14,186 nucleotides of DNA from contig JBMOEY010000035.1 of assembly GCA_049314515.1 (NCBI GenBank), positions 1 to 14,186 of the forward strand, given 5' to 3'. Both the position numbers and the translations under genes were made by a program. Positions 7,552-14,186 of this stretch are shown one piece after another. Position 1 is the first letter of the stretch. Each line of letters begins with the position of its first letter. Origin of the DNA: RFQD01 sp049314515. GTDB lineage: Bacteria; Actinomycetota; Actinomycetes; Actinomycetales; Microbacteriaceae. Under the pieces are notes generated by a model. That model was not told where the DNA came from. It did not search any database and saw only the letters and a list, made by a program, of their open reading frames with translations.

Positions 7552-8622
7552 CTAAATCAGGTTGGGCAGGAGGTAGGTCAGTTGGAACCCGGTGGCAATT
7601 CCCAGTGCCAAAACTACCGGCACCCCCACCACCCAGGTCTGCATGGGGCCCCAGAATCGGTAGCTGAACCAGAGCACCACCACGATGAAGCCGAGGCTGA
7701 CAAATTCGAGGGCGAGAATAGCCCAGGCAGCCGGGTCGCCCATCAACGGCAACTCGGCCTCGGCGAGGGATTCGTACGAAAACATTTGCACGGGAGTGTC
7801 TTTAGTTTCGCCGCTCAAGGTTGCGTCCACGCGAACGACCGACTGCGGGATGAGCGGGAAGCCCGACGCTGACACCAGCGTGAGTCGTCCACCCGTGGCG
7901 AGTTCGGGAGGCAGCGGGTCGCCGGAGTAGCGCACATCCGTGACCACATAATCCGACGTGCCCTGACCAGTGGTGGCCGTAATCTTGTCACCCTTTTTGA
8001 GGTCAGCGATGTGCTGAAAGGGGCCGCCGTAGGTGGTTTGACGACCGTAAATAACGCTCGTCCCCTCTTGGCCGGGCAACGGTGTGTCGCGGCGGTGTCC
8101 GGGGCCGGAGGTCAAGGCGTTTGAGGTGGTGCCCTCCACGACAATCACATCGAGGTTGATTGTGGGAATCGACAGCATGGCCACGGGGATGCCCTGGGCG
8201 AGAAGTTTGTCGCCCTGCGTCACCTGACCGACCGGAGCCGACGCGTTGGCGAGTTGGTAGCGAAAATCGTCGTGCATGACTTGTTGCTGTTTGATGAAGT
8301 ACACGCCCGAGATCAGCACGATTTGCAACAGAAAACCCATGATGAGCACACCGAGCGTCAGCAGGGCGAGACCACCGAGGCTCAGTCGAGCCGATTCGTC
8401 GAGCTTGGGAAGAGATTGCGATGCCGGCCGGCTGTCGTGTGCGAGCGGTGGCGGCGTGATTTGGTCGATGCTCGTGATGACCGACCCGGACGATCGTGCG
8501 CCCGTGGAACCGCTTCGGGATGCGGCAAAGCGCAGGCGCAGACTGTCGGCAACGCGCTCATGCCACCTCGCACCGTCACGCCGACGATTCGGCGTGCGGG
8601 GGTTCTGATCGCTGGGGTTCAC
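7552..8622 (-). CDS. Sortase-fold membrane protein lacking catalytic residues (pseudo-sortase)
   Basis: The 356-residue protein has a basic, disordered cytoplasmic amino end (1-78), a membrane helix at about 82-110, an external domain of about 150 residues (125-270), and two carboxyl-terminal helices at about 299-322 and 329-352. The external domain follows the class E sortase pattern: PTINLDVIVVEGTT, SGPGHRRDTPLPGQ (172-185), YGRQTTYGGPF (192-202), the strand LKKGDKI (208-214) and GGRLTLVSASGF (244-255). In active sortases the equivalents are GHRTTYG and LTLTTC. Here Arg194 replaces the catalytic His, Ala252 stands where Cys belongs, and the whole protein has no cysteine, so it cannot be a transpeptidase of the known mechanism. 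Start GTG 8622-8620 has GGAG 8 bases upstream. It lies just before pstB in the same operon, which suggests a structural or binding role. Confidence 0.85.
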   Translation of the reverse strand: MNPSDQNPRTPNRRRDGARWHERVADSLRLRFAASRSGSTGARSSGSVITSIDQITPPPLAHDSRPASQSLPKLDESARLSLGGLALLTLGVLIMGFLLQIVLISGVYFIKQQQVMHDDFRYQLANASAPVGQVTQGDKLLAQGIPVAMLSIPTINLDVIVVEGTTSNALTSGPGHRRDTPLPGQEGTSVIYGRQTTYGGPFQHIADLKKGDKITATTGQGTSDYVVTDVRYSGDPLPPELATGGRLTLVSASGFPLIPQSVVRVDATLSGETKDTPVQMFSYESLAEAELPLMGDPAAWAILALEFVSLGFIVVVLWFSYRFWGPMQTWVVGVPVVLALGIATGFQLTYLLPNLI

Positions 8623-8802
8623 GGCATTTTCTCCGGAGGGCCACGTCCATCTGTGTGATGCATGGCGGAGGGATGTCTTTGATGATACGGGCGTTCTGCC
8701 CGCGAGATGGTGCAGGTGTGGTTCAGGCGCCGCCCGAAGTTTCCTTCGAGCGGCGCCTGCGCCAGCTGTTGTTACATGTTGGTCAGAAGACCCAGGGTCG
8801 CG
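8623..8802 (-). other. 180-bp intergenic region between PstS-like gene and pseudo-sortase
   Basis: This is the longest gap in the window. It holds the strong hairpin at 8724-8759, a weaker one (CGGGC-GTTCT-GCCCG, 8688-8702), and the GGAG ribosome site for the GTG start at 8622. TATCAT on the minus strand near 8683-8688 could be a -10 element, but I see no matching -35, so a promoter here is only possible. No small gene with a supported start was found. Confidence 0.5.
8724..8759 (-). terminator. Strong hairpin without U-tract (partial terminator or RNA-processing element)
   Basis: The outer arms CAGGCGCCGC (8724-8733) and GCGGCGCCTG (8750-8759) pair perfectly. After one C/A mismatch the inner arms CGAAG (8735-8739) and CTTCG (8744-8748) close a four-base loop. 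It lies 43 bases after the stop of the PstS-like gene. No T-run follows on either strand. It may reduce read-through into the pseudo-sortase/pstB part of the operon or protect the upstream mRNA end. Confidence 0.6.
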
Positions 8803-11800
8803 TTAGCGTCCCGTGGTCACCTTGACCGTCTTGACCAGCGTGAGCGGTGCGTACACGCCATCACCCGAGTAATCGAGGATGAGGTACACGGTCTTGCCCG
8901 CGGTAGGAATGGTGCCGAGCGACCATACGGCCGCCTGCGTCAGCGTAACCGTAGCCGCGCCCGCAACACCCGTGGCAGCGTTGGCAAGAGTTGCCCCCGT
9001 CACCGAGATCTCGCGCGAGCGGTCGGTTGCACTGGCACCGATGAACACGCGGACCGAGCCAGAAGGCTTGGCCGTTGCTCCGGTAGGTGCCGTTGCGGTG
9101 AGTGTCACCTTCGGTGCCACGTTGTACTTGAACACCTTGACAGCGGTGCCAGCCGACGTGATGTCAACTGCGGCGCCACCATCAGTAGCCGACACCGTGA
9201 AGGTGGTGGCCGTGGTGCCAGTGCGAACCCAGTACTCGGTGCCCGCCACGATGCCACCCGGCAGGGCGGTACCGGTGAAGGTAACTTTCTGGCCCGCGGT
9301 CAGTCCGTGACCGGTGAGGGTCAGCGTCTCCGTCGCCGTAGCGATGGTTGCGGTTGCAGCGGTGACCTGCGTCCACTGGACTGCGTTAGCGAGCGCCGGA
9401 GCGGTGCCAGCCACGAAGCCGTTGGGTGCAGCCGGAAGGGTCGCAGCCAGTGCCGGCGTCAGCTTGGGCACCGAAACGATGGCCTGTGCCGAGTTCGCCG
9501 CGGACAGCGATCCGTCAGTGGAGACATAACGCACGTACATCGTCATCGACGCTGTCTTCTGCGTGTAGTTCAGCACCTCGGCGGTCTCACCTTCCGACAG
9601 CGTGCCCGACGCGAGAGGCGTCGTGTTGCTGAGCGAGAAGGTGCCCGCACCGTCGACCGTTGCCACGATACCCGCGCCACCCGAGGTAGCCGCCAGGGTG
9701 AAGGTGTTCGCCGTCGGAGCCGTCGCTACGAAGTAGGACGTTCCTGCAACGAAGCCCGAGGGCAGAGAACCGGCAGGAACATCGAACACAACGCGGTTGC
9801 CCACGGCGAGGCCGTGGCCTTCCTTGGTGAACACGGTGATGCCGTTCTGCTTGGTGACAACACAGCTCGAACCAGTCGCAGCAGTCGTGGTGATGACCGC
9901 TCCTCCGGACGATGCCGACACCTTGAACGCGGTGGTCGTGAGACCCGTTGCGCTCACGTAGTACAGCGTTCCCACGGTGATTCCAGCCGGGCAGGTTCCA
10001 GAGAACTTGACCTGGTCGGTCGCCACGAGAGCGTGCGCAGGAGCCGGGGAACCGGTCTTCGCGAAGGCGGCACCAGCAGCGGTGTTAGCGAGCGTGAAGG
10101 TGTTGATCGCGGACGACGTCACACCCGAGAGGGCAGGCTCGATTGCCTGACGTAACTCGACCGTGCCACCAGGAGCCACGGGGCCCTGAACAATCGCGAT
10201 AACGCGTCCCGAACCACCAATGGCGGCGGGCTTGCGCACCGTGAAGCTGACATTGGCAGTACCAGCGGATGCGGTCAGAGTCGTCGTCGCCGTACCGGCA
10301 TCGCCACCCCACTTGAGAGCCGTCACTGCCACGCCACCGAGAGCCGGGATGAAGTACGCATAGAGTGTCGCCGTTCCGGTCTTGGTGAGCTTGATCGTGA
10401 TGTCCGTTTCGGCGTCGCCGGCAACGCCGGCTGCGACGTCGACGCTACCGAGAACGCTAACGCCAGCCGAACCGATTGCCTTGTCGAGAACCTGCACGGT
10501 TCCACCCATCTGGTGGACGCTCGTACCGATCTTGACCTTGGTGGTGACAGCCTCACCAACGCCAGCAGTTGCCGACGACAACGCCGCGATGGATGCACCG
10601 GTCACGGCCGAACCGACCGAGGGGCTCGCTGCGTAGCTCGAACGGTTACCGGCAGCAATCGAACCACACGAGTTGACGTTCGCGGGGTCGGTGCTGCTGA
10701 GAACGGTGAATCCCATCTTCTGGATAGCAGCCGTCTGCTGGCAGACGAGCGAGTTGGTGCCAACGAACATCTTGTTCAGCGGGTTGTTCGGGTCAGCCGC
10801 CTTGCGGTACGGCATGACGTTGTAGACAACACGCTTGAGGTCAGAGGTCCAGTTCTCGTTCGGAGCCAGGGTGGCGCCCGAACCAGTCGTGGGAGCAATG
10901 ACTCGAGTGATCTTTATGCCCGACATTTGGTTTGAGGCATTTGGAAGCACAATCTTGGCGCCGCCCAGGGTCGCCGAGACGTTGAACCCGCTCGAGTAAG
11001 GGACCTCCGCGACGTAGTACGTCTGCCCCGCAACAATCCCCGTGGGCAGGGATCCGCTCGCGCGACTGAATCGAACAGCATCGCCCACGACCAGGCCGTG
11101 ACCCGAGGGGGTGTCGAACGCGAGCGTACGGGTGGGGCCGTAGCCCATCGAGGAGTCGTACACGCGAGCAGTGTCCGCGACCACCGGAAGGAAGGTCAGC
11201 AGAGTGGTGCCAGCGGTGCGGTTGGTTGCGCCGGTGATGTCGCTGTTGGTCTGCGACGTCCACTGACCAATCGAGTAGACGATCATGCTGTTCTCACGTT
11301 CGGCAACAGCAGCACCCGAGTGCTCCTGAATATCCGTGGTGGTATCTACCATCTTGCGCGAAATACAGTTCTCACCAGCATTCCCTGAGGCCGGGAAGCC
11401 CGCGGCCTCGGTGCGACCAATCTTTCCGATGAAGTACGACGCGGTTCCCGAACCGTAGCCAGGAATGAGCGGCGTGATCAGGTAGGCGGTGGTGTCTGTC
11501 GGGGCGTCACCTGCGGCGGCACCCATCGAGTTGTAGGTGTTCGCAGCACCCATCGTCTTGACGATAGTCCAACCGGTTCCCGCACTAGTGGTCGTGACAG
11601 CGGCACCCGTCTTGGTCGCGGAGACCGTGAACGTGTTGGTCGCAGCGTCCTTGACATAGTAGTTCGTGTCAGCGGAGAGTCCGTTCGGGAGGGCTCCCGT
11701 GGTCGTGAACTTGACGCGGTCACCCGCGGCGAGACCGTGAGCCGACTTGGTGAACGTCGAACCCGAGACGGCTCCCACACCAACGGAAATGTTGTTGATG

Positions 11801-12462
11801 AAGACGTACTTGGCCTGGCAGCGGAAGATGCTGTCGACGGTTGCCTTGGTCGGACCATCCGTAGTGGCGCCCAGACCCTCGAGCGGAATCTTCGCAGCAG
11901 CGTCGCCCGGGTTGACCGCAATACCGACGGAGTCGATACCGAACGGAACGTTCACGTACTCACCGTTGGCATTGGAGTTTCCCTGCTTCGCCGAAGCGCG
12001 GGCGTAGTCAACCTGTCCGACCGTGTTGCCCTTGTTGATTGTGCGCGAACCACCGGTGAACGTCGACACGTTGGAGAGCGACGCGACGGAGCCTTCGGCC
12101 ACGTTCAGGATCTTGAATCCGTCACCGGAACCCTTGGCGCGAAGCAGGTTCTCTGGGTTAGCGAACGGCGAAGCAGTGGGGTACGGCGAGGGGGCTGCCG
12201 TGGGAACGGGACGGTCGGGGCGCGGCTGCAAGAACTCGCTCTGGCCCGAGCCAATCGTGGACTTGTAAGACGCGAGCTTGCCATCGCCAATCGCGGCGGC
12301 AATTTCGTCCATGACGTCTTGTGTAGTGTCTGAACCTACACCGACGAGTGCGGTAGACGACGGGCCACTGGGGTCCGCGTTCGCAGGTACTACGAGGCCG
12401 ACGACGGACAGCGCAACAACGCCGAGTCCAATCGCGAGCTTCGTGAAGGTGGTCACCTTCAT
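8803..12462 (-). CDS. Giant secreted PstS-like substrate-binding protein with FCCH-like modules and Ig-like stalk
   Basis: The 1219-residue product starts at ATG 12462-12460, with GAAAGGA about 9 bases upstream. A signal peptide (1-29, ending PANA before Asp30) has no lipobox Cys, so it is exported without lipidation. Residues 36 to about 605 read as a PstS/PBP-like binding protein: VGSDTTQDVMDEIAAAIG (42-59), FGIDSVGIAVNPGD (174-187) and ITPLIPGYGSGTASYF (329-344). A Pro-rich insert lies at 79-100. Cys215, 366, 574 and 599 could form disulphides. Ordinary PstS proteins have about 350-400 residues; here two modules of about 70 residues (near 236-303 and 447-520) sit inside the domain. Three more (797-871, 875-956, 1045-1113) are mixed with Ig-like segments (about 610-780, 957-1000, 1114-1219). 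No membrane anchor or LPXTG motif is visible at the end. Phosphate as ligand is inferred from pstB in the same locus. Confidence 0.88.
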   Translation of the reverse strand: MKVTTFTKLAIGLGVVALSVVGLVVPANADPSGPSSTALVGVGSDTTQDVMDEIAAAIGDGKLASYKSTIGSGQSEFLQPRPDRPVPTAAPSPYPTASPFANPENLLRAKGSGDGFKILNVAEGSVASLSNVSTFTGGSRTINKGNTVGQVDYARASAKQGNSNANGEYVNVPFGIDSVGIAVNPGDAAAKIPLEGLGATTDGPTKATVDSIFRCQAKYVFINNISVGVGAVSGSTFTKSAHGLAAGDRVKFTTTGALPNGLSADTNYYVKDAATNTFTVSATKTGAAVTTTSAGTGWTIVKTMGAANTYNSMGAAAGDAPTDTTAYLITPLIPGYGSGTASYFIGKIGRTEAAGFPASGNAGENCISRKMVDTTTDIQEHSGAAVAERENSMIVYSIGQWTSQTNSDITGATNRTAGTTLLTFLPVVADTARVYDSSMGYGPTRTLAFDTPSGHGLVVGDAVRFSRASGSLPTGIVAGQTYYVAEVPYSSGFNVSATLGGAKIVLPNASNQMSGIKITRVIAPTTGSGATLAPNENWTSDLKRVVYNVMPYRKAADPNNPLNKMFVGTNSLVCQQTAAIQKMGFTVLSSTDPANVNSCGSIAAGNRSSYAASPSVGSAVTGASIAALSSATAGVGEAVTTKVKIGTSVHQMGGTVQVLDKAIGSAGVSVLGSVDVAAGVAGDAETDITIKLTKTGTATLYAYFIPALGGVAVTALKWGGDAGTATTTLTASAGTANVSFTVRKPAAIGGSGRVIAIVQGPVAPGGTVELRQAIEPALSGVTSSAINTFTLANTAAGAAFAKTGSPAPAHALVATDQVKFSGTCPAGITVGTLYYVSATGLTTTAFKVSASSGGAVITTTAATGSSCVVTKQNGITVFTKEGHGLAVGNRVVFDVPAGSLPSGFVAGTSYFVATAPTANTFTLAATSGGAGIVATVDGAGTFSLSNTTPLASGTLSEGETAEVLNYTQKTASMTMYVRYVSTDGSLSAANSAQAIVSVPKLTPALAATLPAAPNGFVAGTAPALANAVQWTQVTAATATIATATETLTLTGHGLTAGQKVTFTGTALPGGIVAGTEYWVRTGTTATTFTVSATDGGAAVDITSAGTAVKVFKYNVAPKVTLTATAPTGATAKPSGSVRVFIGASATDRSREISVTGATLANAATGVAGAATVTLTQAAVWSLGTIPTAGKTVYLILDYSGDGVYAPLTLVKTVKVTTGR
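9124..9330 (-). repeat. FCCH-like protein module 5 (stalk, near the carboxyl end)
   Basis: This encodes residues 1045-1113: TGHGLTAGQKVTFTGTALPG, GIVAGTEYWVRTGTTATTF and TVSATDGGAAVDITSAGT. It precedes the last Ig-like segment. At DNA level the copies differ considerably, so these are old protein repeats and not recent tandem duplications. Confidence 0.72.
9595..9840 (-). repeat. FCCH-like protein module 4 (stalk, adjacent to module 3)
   Basis: This encodes residues 875-956: GHGLAVGNRVVFDVPAGSLP, SGFVAGTSYFVATAPTANTF and TLAATSGGAGIVATVDGAG. It follows module 3 almost directly, making a tandem pair that splits the surrounding Ig-like sequence. Confidence 0.72.
9850..10074 (-). repeat. FCCH-like protein module 3 (stalk, with a cysteine pair)
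   Basis: This encodes residues 797-871. HALVATDQVKFSGTCPAGIT replaces the usual HGL..GD core, followed by VGTLYYVSATGLTTTAFKVS and ASSGGAVITTTAATGSSC. It is the only copy with cysteines (824 and 867), which could form a disulphide within the module. Confidence 0.68.
10903..11124 (-). repeat. FCCH-like protein module 2 (inside the PstS-like domain)
   Basis: This encodes residues 447-520: SGHGLVVGDAVRFSRASGSL, PTGIVAGQTYYVAEV and GFNVSATLGGAKI. It interrupts the binding domain after FLPVVADTARVYDSS and before NENWTSDLKRVVYNVMPY. Confidence 0.72.
11554..11757 (-). repeat. FCCH-like protein module 1 (inside the PstS-like domain)
   Basis: This encodes residues 236-303. The core pattern is HGLAAGDRVKFTTTGALPNG, then TNYYVKDAATNTFTVSAT, then a Gly/Ala/Thr strand ending in GTGWTIVK. 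It is the best-preserved copy and matches bacterial proteins annotated with a ubiquitin-activating E1 FCCH-like domain (HGL..GD.V.F..G.LP.G...T.YYV). It interrupts the binding domain between CQAKYVFINN and NTYNSMGAAAGD. Confidence 0.75.
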
Positions 12463-12573
12463 GGGTGGTTATCCTTTCAGGATTGTGAGGATGGGCAAGA
12501 CGCCATCTCGAACAACCTAGGGAGAGCCACTAAACATCGCGTATGCGAAAGGTTAACGTTTGGAAACGTAAAC
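12463..12573 (-). other. 111-bp leader of the giant PstS-like gene
   Basis: This gap between the surface-protein stop and the giant gene's ATG is less GC-rich than its surroundings. It holds most of a near-perfect palindrome (12551-12574), the minus-strand repeats of GTTTA/GTTAA type, and the GAAAGGA ribosome site. A promoter for the giant gene is likely, since the secreted binding protein follows, but I cannot place -10 and -35 elements with confidence. Confidence 0.5.
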
Positions 12574-12574
12574 C
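12551..12574 (-). promoter_or_regulatory. Candidate operator (palindrome / PHO-box-like repeats)
   Basis: The 11-base arms GGTTAACGTTT (12551-12561) and AAACGTAAACC (12564-12574) are inverted repeats with one mismatch and only two bases between, which favours a protein-binding site over an RNA hairpin. On the minus strand the same stretch reads GTTTAG, GTTTAC, GTTTCC at 6-base steps and GTTAACC 22 bases after the first. These resemble degenerate copies of the actinobacterial PhoP direct-repeat core GTTCACC. PhoP control would fit a phosphate locus but is an inference. Confidence 0.4.
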
Positions 12575-14186
12575 TAAACACGCTCAATTTTGCGCCGCGA
12601 CTGACGCATCATCAGTGGCCCCGCGACGCATAACGGCACACCCGCCGCAAGACCGAGACCGGCCACCGCCGTGTGAATTCCGACGTTGTCGGACGTGGTT
12701 CCGATCGACGGGCCGGCCGTCGGCGAGGCGCTCACTGTCGGAACCGGCATGGTGGTCGGTGCGGCAGCCGACGTACTGCGATTAGACCGAGGTGCAACCG
12801 CAGATGAGGTGCCCGGGCATCCCGACTGCAGTGATTCGGGGGAACGAATCGCGCTACTCAGAGCTCTCGTGGCCGCCACAAAGTCTGACGACATCGGCAC
12901 GTAGCCTTGCGGCAACATTCCTCGTGCGGAGCCGGGTACTTGCCCATCGCCCGCGGCATAGTCCAGCAGTCGCGAATAGTCGGTCGACAGAGTGGAATCA
13001 AGCTGACACGCATTGATGGCGGCGTACACCACTTCGGAGAGAGGGTAGGCACCGGCCACCGTCGTTCCGGGGTTGGCGACCACGACTCCTGGCACGCTCG
13101 AGGGAGTGAAGGACGAAACCGCTGCGTTAATCGACGCCGCCGTCGGGGTCACCTGGTCGCCGTTGGCGTTGACGATTGCGGCCACATCGAGACCGAATCG
13201 GCTCGCCGCCGACGCGTCGGTAATCGAAATCATGAGGCGCTCACCCGCGGGTTGCGGCGGTAAGGCGCTATACGAGAAAGGAGTTTTATTGATGTTCCAG
13301 AACGTCTTCACGTTGCCATCCGCACGCAACGTGCGATAGGCGGTCTCTTGCATGTCGTTGTAATACGGCCGCATGTCTAGCGTGCCGTACCCCGGCTCGC
13401 CTAATCCCGAGGAGCCGATGAACGTGGTGAGATCGGTCTTCGGGAACGACGACGACGGCTCGCCCGTGCCGAGAGCCAGCGAGACATACTCGGGGTTGAT
13501 GCGCATTCCATTCCCGTCAGGACTACCGTTCAAAAACGCGACCGCGTCGGGGCTGGTTCGAATCCACTGCCACACGTGCCGATAGGCGTCCGCAGTGCCC
13601 AAGGCCACCAAGAGTCCCTCGGGATACGACGTATTCCATTTATCAAAGTCCGGGTTGAGGGCAATAAATTCTGGATCGGTTGTGACGGAGAATGGATTCG
13701 CCTGTAAAACGGCATCTCCGGCGCCGAGCCCAGGATTATCGACCCGGTACGACTGGGTGAGCAGCTTCGCCACGATGCGCTGGTTCAACACGAGATTTGA
13801 CAATCGTGTGCCATTCTTGGCGAAAACATCGGGCGTCGACGTCCCCAGCACGTTGTAGTCGATGTTGTAGCCAAAAACGATGGCTGACTGCGCAACAGGC
13901 GCATACACAATGTTGTTGCCCTTGCGCTCTTCAGCACTCAGAGGTTCAGCTACAAAGGCCAACCGCGACGCACCCGAGACCGAGCTGACGATTTGAGCGC
14001 GGGCCTCATTGTCACCGATGAGCGAGAAGCCGTAGGTGGTTCCCGAACCGCACAAGCCCGGCTGCCACGATGTGAATGCATCGGCGACGACTTCGGAACC
14101 GACGACTCGGCGCTCGGCTTGCCCGATCGCGCACCACTGACTCACGGACTCAAAGTTCATCGGAAAAACGAGTCGGTCATCCCAGT
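12574..14186 (-). CDS. Membrane-anchored substrate-binding-like surface protein (5' end beyond window)
   Basis: The frame stays open to the right edge (536 visible residues). The first internal ATG, at 14160, is not a convincing start: upstream codons (reading WDDRLVFP) are open and no signal peptide follows that ATG. The body looks like a periplasmic-binding-protein-like extracellular protein. It includes CGSGTTYGFSLIGDN, SAIVFGYNIDYNV, LSNLVLNQRIVAKLLTQSY, and YPEGLLVALGTADAYRHVWQ. The carboxyl end has a Ser/Thr/Pro/Ala-rich linker, a membrane helix encoded at about 12613-12684, and a basic tail RQSRRKIERV. That is the layout of a sortase substrate, but no LPXTG or LAXTG motif is present, so it would stay in the membrane. 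TAG is at 12576-12574. It precedes the giant PstS-like gene by 111 bases. Phosphate or another anion as ligand is an inference from context. Confidence 0.8.
   Translation of the reverse strand, partial: WDDRLVFPMNFESVSQWCAIGQAERRVVGSEVVADAFTSWQPGLCGSGTTYGFSLIGDNEARAQIVSSVSGASRLAFVAEPLSAEERKGNNIVYAPVAQSAIVFGYNIDYNVLGTSTPDVFAKNGTRLSNLVLNQRIVAKLLTQSYRVDNPGLGAGDAVLQANPFSVTTDPEFIALNPDFDKWNTSYPEGLLVALGTADAYRHVWQWIRTSPDAVAFLNGSPDGNGMRINPEYVSLALGTGEPSSSFPKTDLTTFIGSSGLGEPGYGTLDMRPYYNDMQETAYRTLRADGNVKTFWNINKTPFSYSALPPQPAGERLMISITDASAASRFGLDVAAIVNANGDQVTPTAASINAAVSSFTPSSVPGVVVANPGTTVAGAYPLSEVVYAAINACQLDSTLSTDYSRLLDYAAGDGQVPGSARGMLPQGYVPMSSDFVAATRALSSAIRSPESLQSGCPGTSSAVAPRSNRSTSAAAPTTMPVPTVSASPTAGPSIGTTSDNVGIHTAVAGLGLAAGVPLCVAGPLMMRQSRRKIERV

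Noticed and set aside
7552..8622. Functional sortase
   Set aside because: There is no cysteine in the protein, and the catalytic His position is Arg; only the fold is supported.
8707..10155. 482-residue open frame on the plus strand
   Set aside because: It lies antisense within the giant PstS-like gene, is very rich in Arg and Gly, has no domain-like pattern, and arises from the strong GC bias at third codon positions.
12551..12574. Rho-independent terminator for the surface-protein gene
   Set aside because: The palindrome has only two central bases, is not GC-rich, begins at the stop codon and has no T-run, so an operator is more likely than a terminator.
12574..14160. Complete 528-residue protein starting at ATG 14160
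   Set aside because: The frame is open to the window edge, no signal peptide follows this ATG, and the protein needs export, so the true start is outside the window.

Overview
The window looks like chromosome from a high-GC Gram-positive actinobacterium, most like the Microbacteriaceae. The evidence is the strong G/C preference at third codon positions, GTG starts, tightly overlapping genes and actinobacterial versions of PstS/PstB and UPF0303. The genus is not resolved. Coding density is very high; the longest non-coding gap is 180 bases.

Layout. (1) Positions 1-1544, minus strand: a three-gene, translationally coupled unit read as SDR oxidoreductase, then UPF0303/heme-degrading-domain protein, then a small membrane protein cut by the left edge; both junctions are 4-base start/stop overlaps. 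(2) Positions 1564/1582-5339, plus strand: two ABC exporter half-transporters (TMD-NBD) overlapping by ATGA. Together they have the signature of a heterodimeric exporter with one degenerate and one competent ATP site. (3) Positions 5336-5391: three GC-rich 15-bp tandem repeats between convergent stop codons, probably a two-way terminator. (4) Positions 5383-6087, minus strand: an unrecognised three-helix membrane protein. (5) Positions 6153-14186, minus strand: a phosphate-uptake-like locus closed by a perfect 13-bp hairpin at 6153-6182.

The phosphate-type locus is the unusual part. In transcription order it encodes: a membrane-anchored substrate-binding-like surface protein (its start lies beyond the right edge); a secreted 1219-residue PstS-like protein interrupted and extended by five copies of a roughly 70-residue module resembling bacterial E1-FCCH-like repeats, plus Ig-like segments; a membrane protein with a sortase fold but no cysteine at all and Arg in place of the catalytic His; PstB, the phosphate-importer ATPase; and a small lipoprotein. 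No pstC or pstA permease gene is in the window.

A reasonable inference is that this is a cell-surface phosphate capture system in which large wall-spanning binding proteins and a non-enzymatic sortase-fold membrane protein accompany the classical ATPase. That function is inferred from context and not shown by the sequence. The exporter pair and the SDR/UPF0303 operon look like ordinary chromosomal neighbours. No rRNA, tRNA, CRISPR array, transposase or phage gene was seen.
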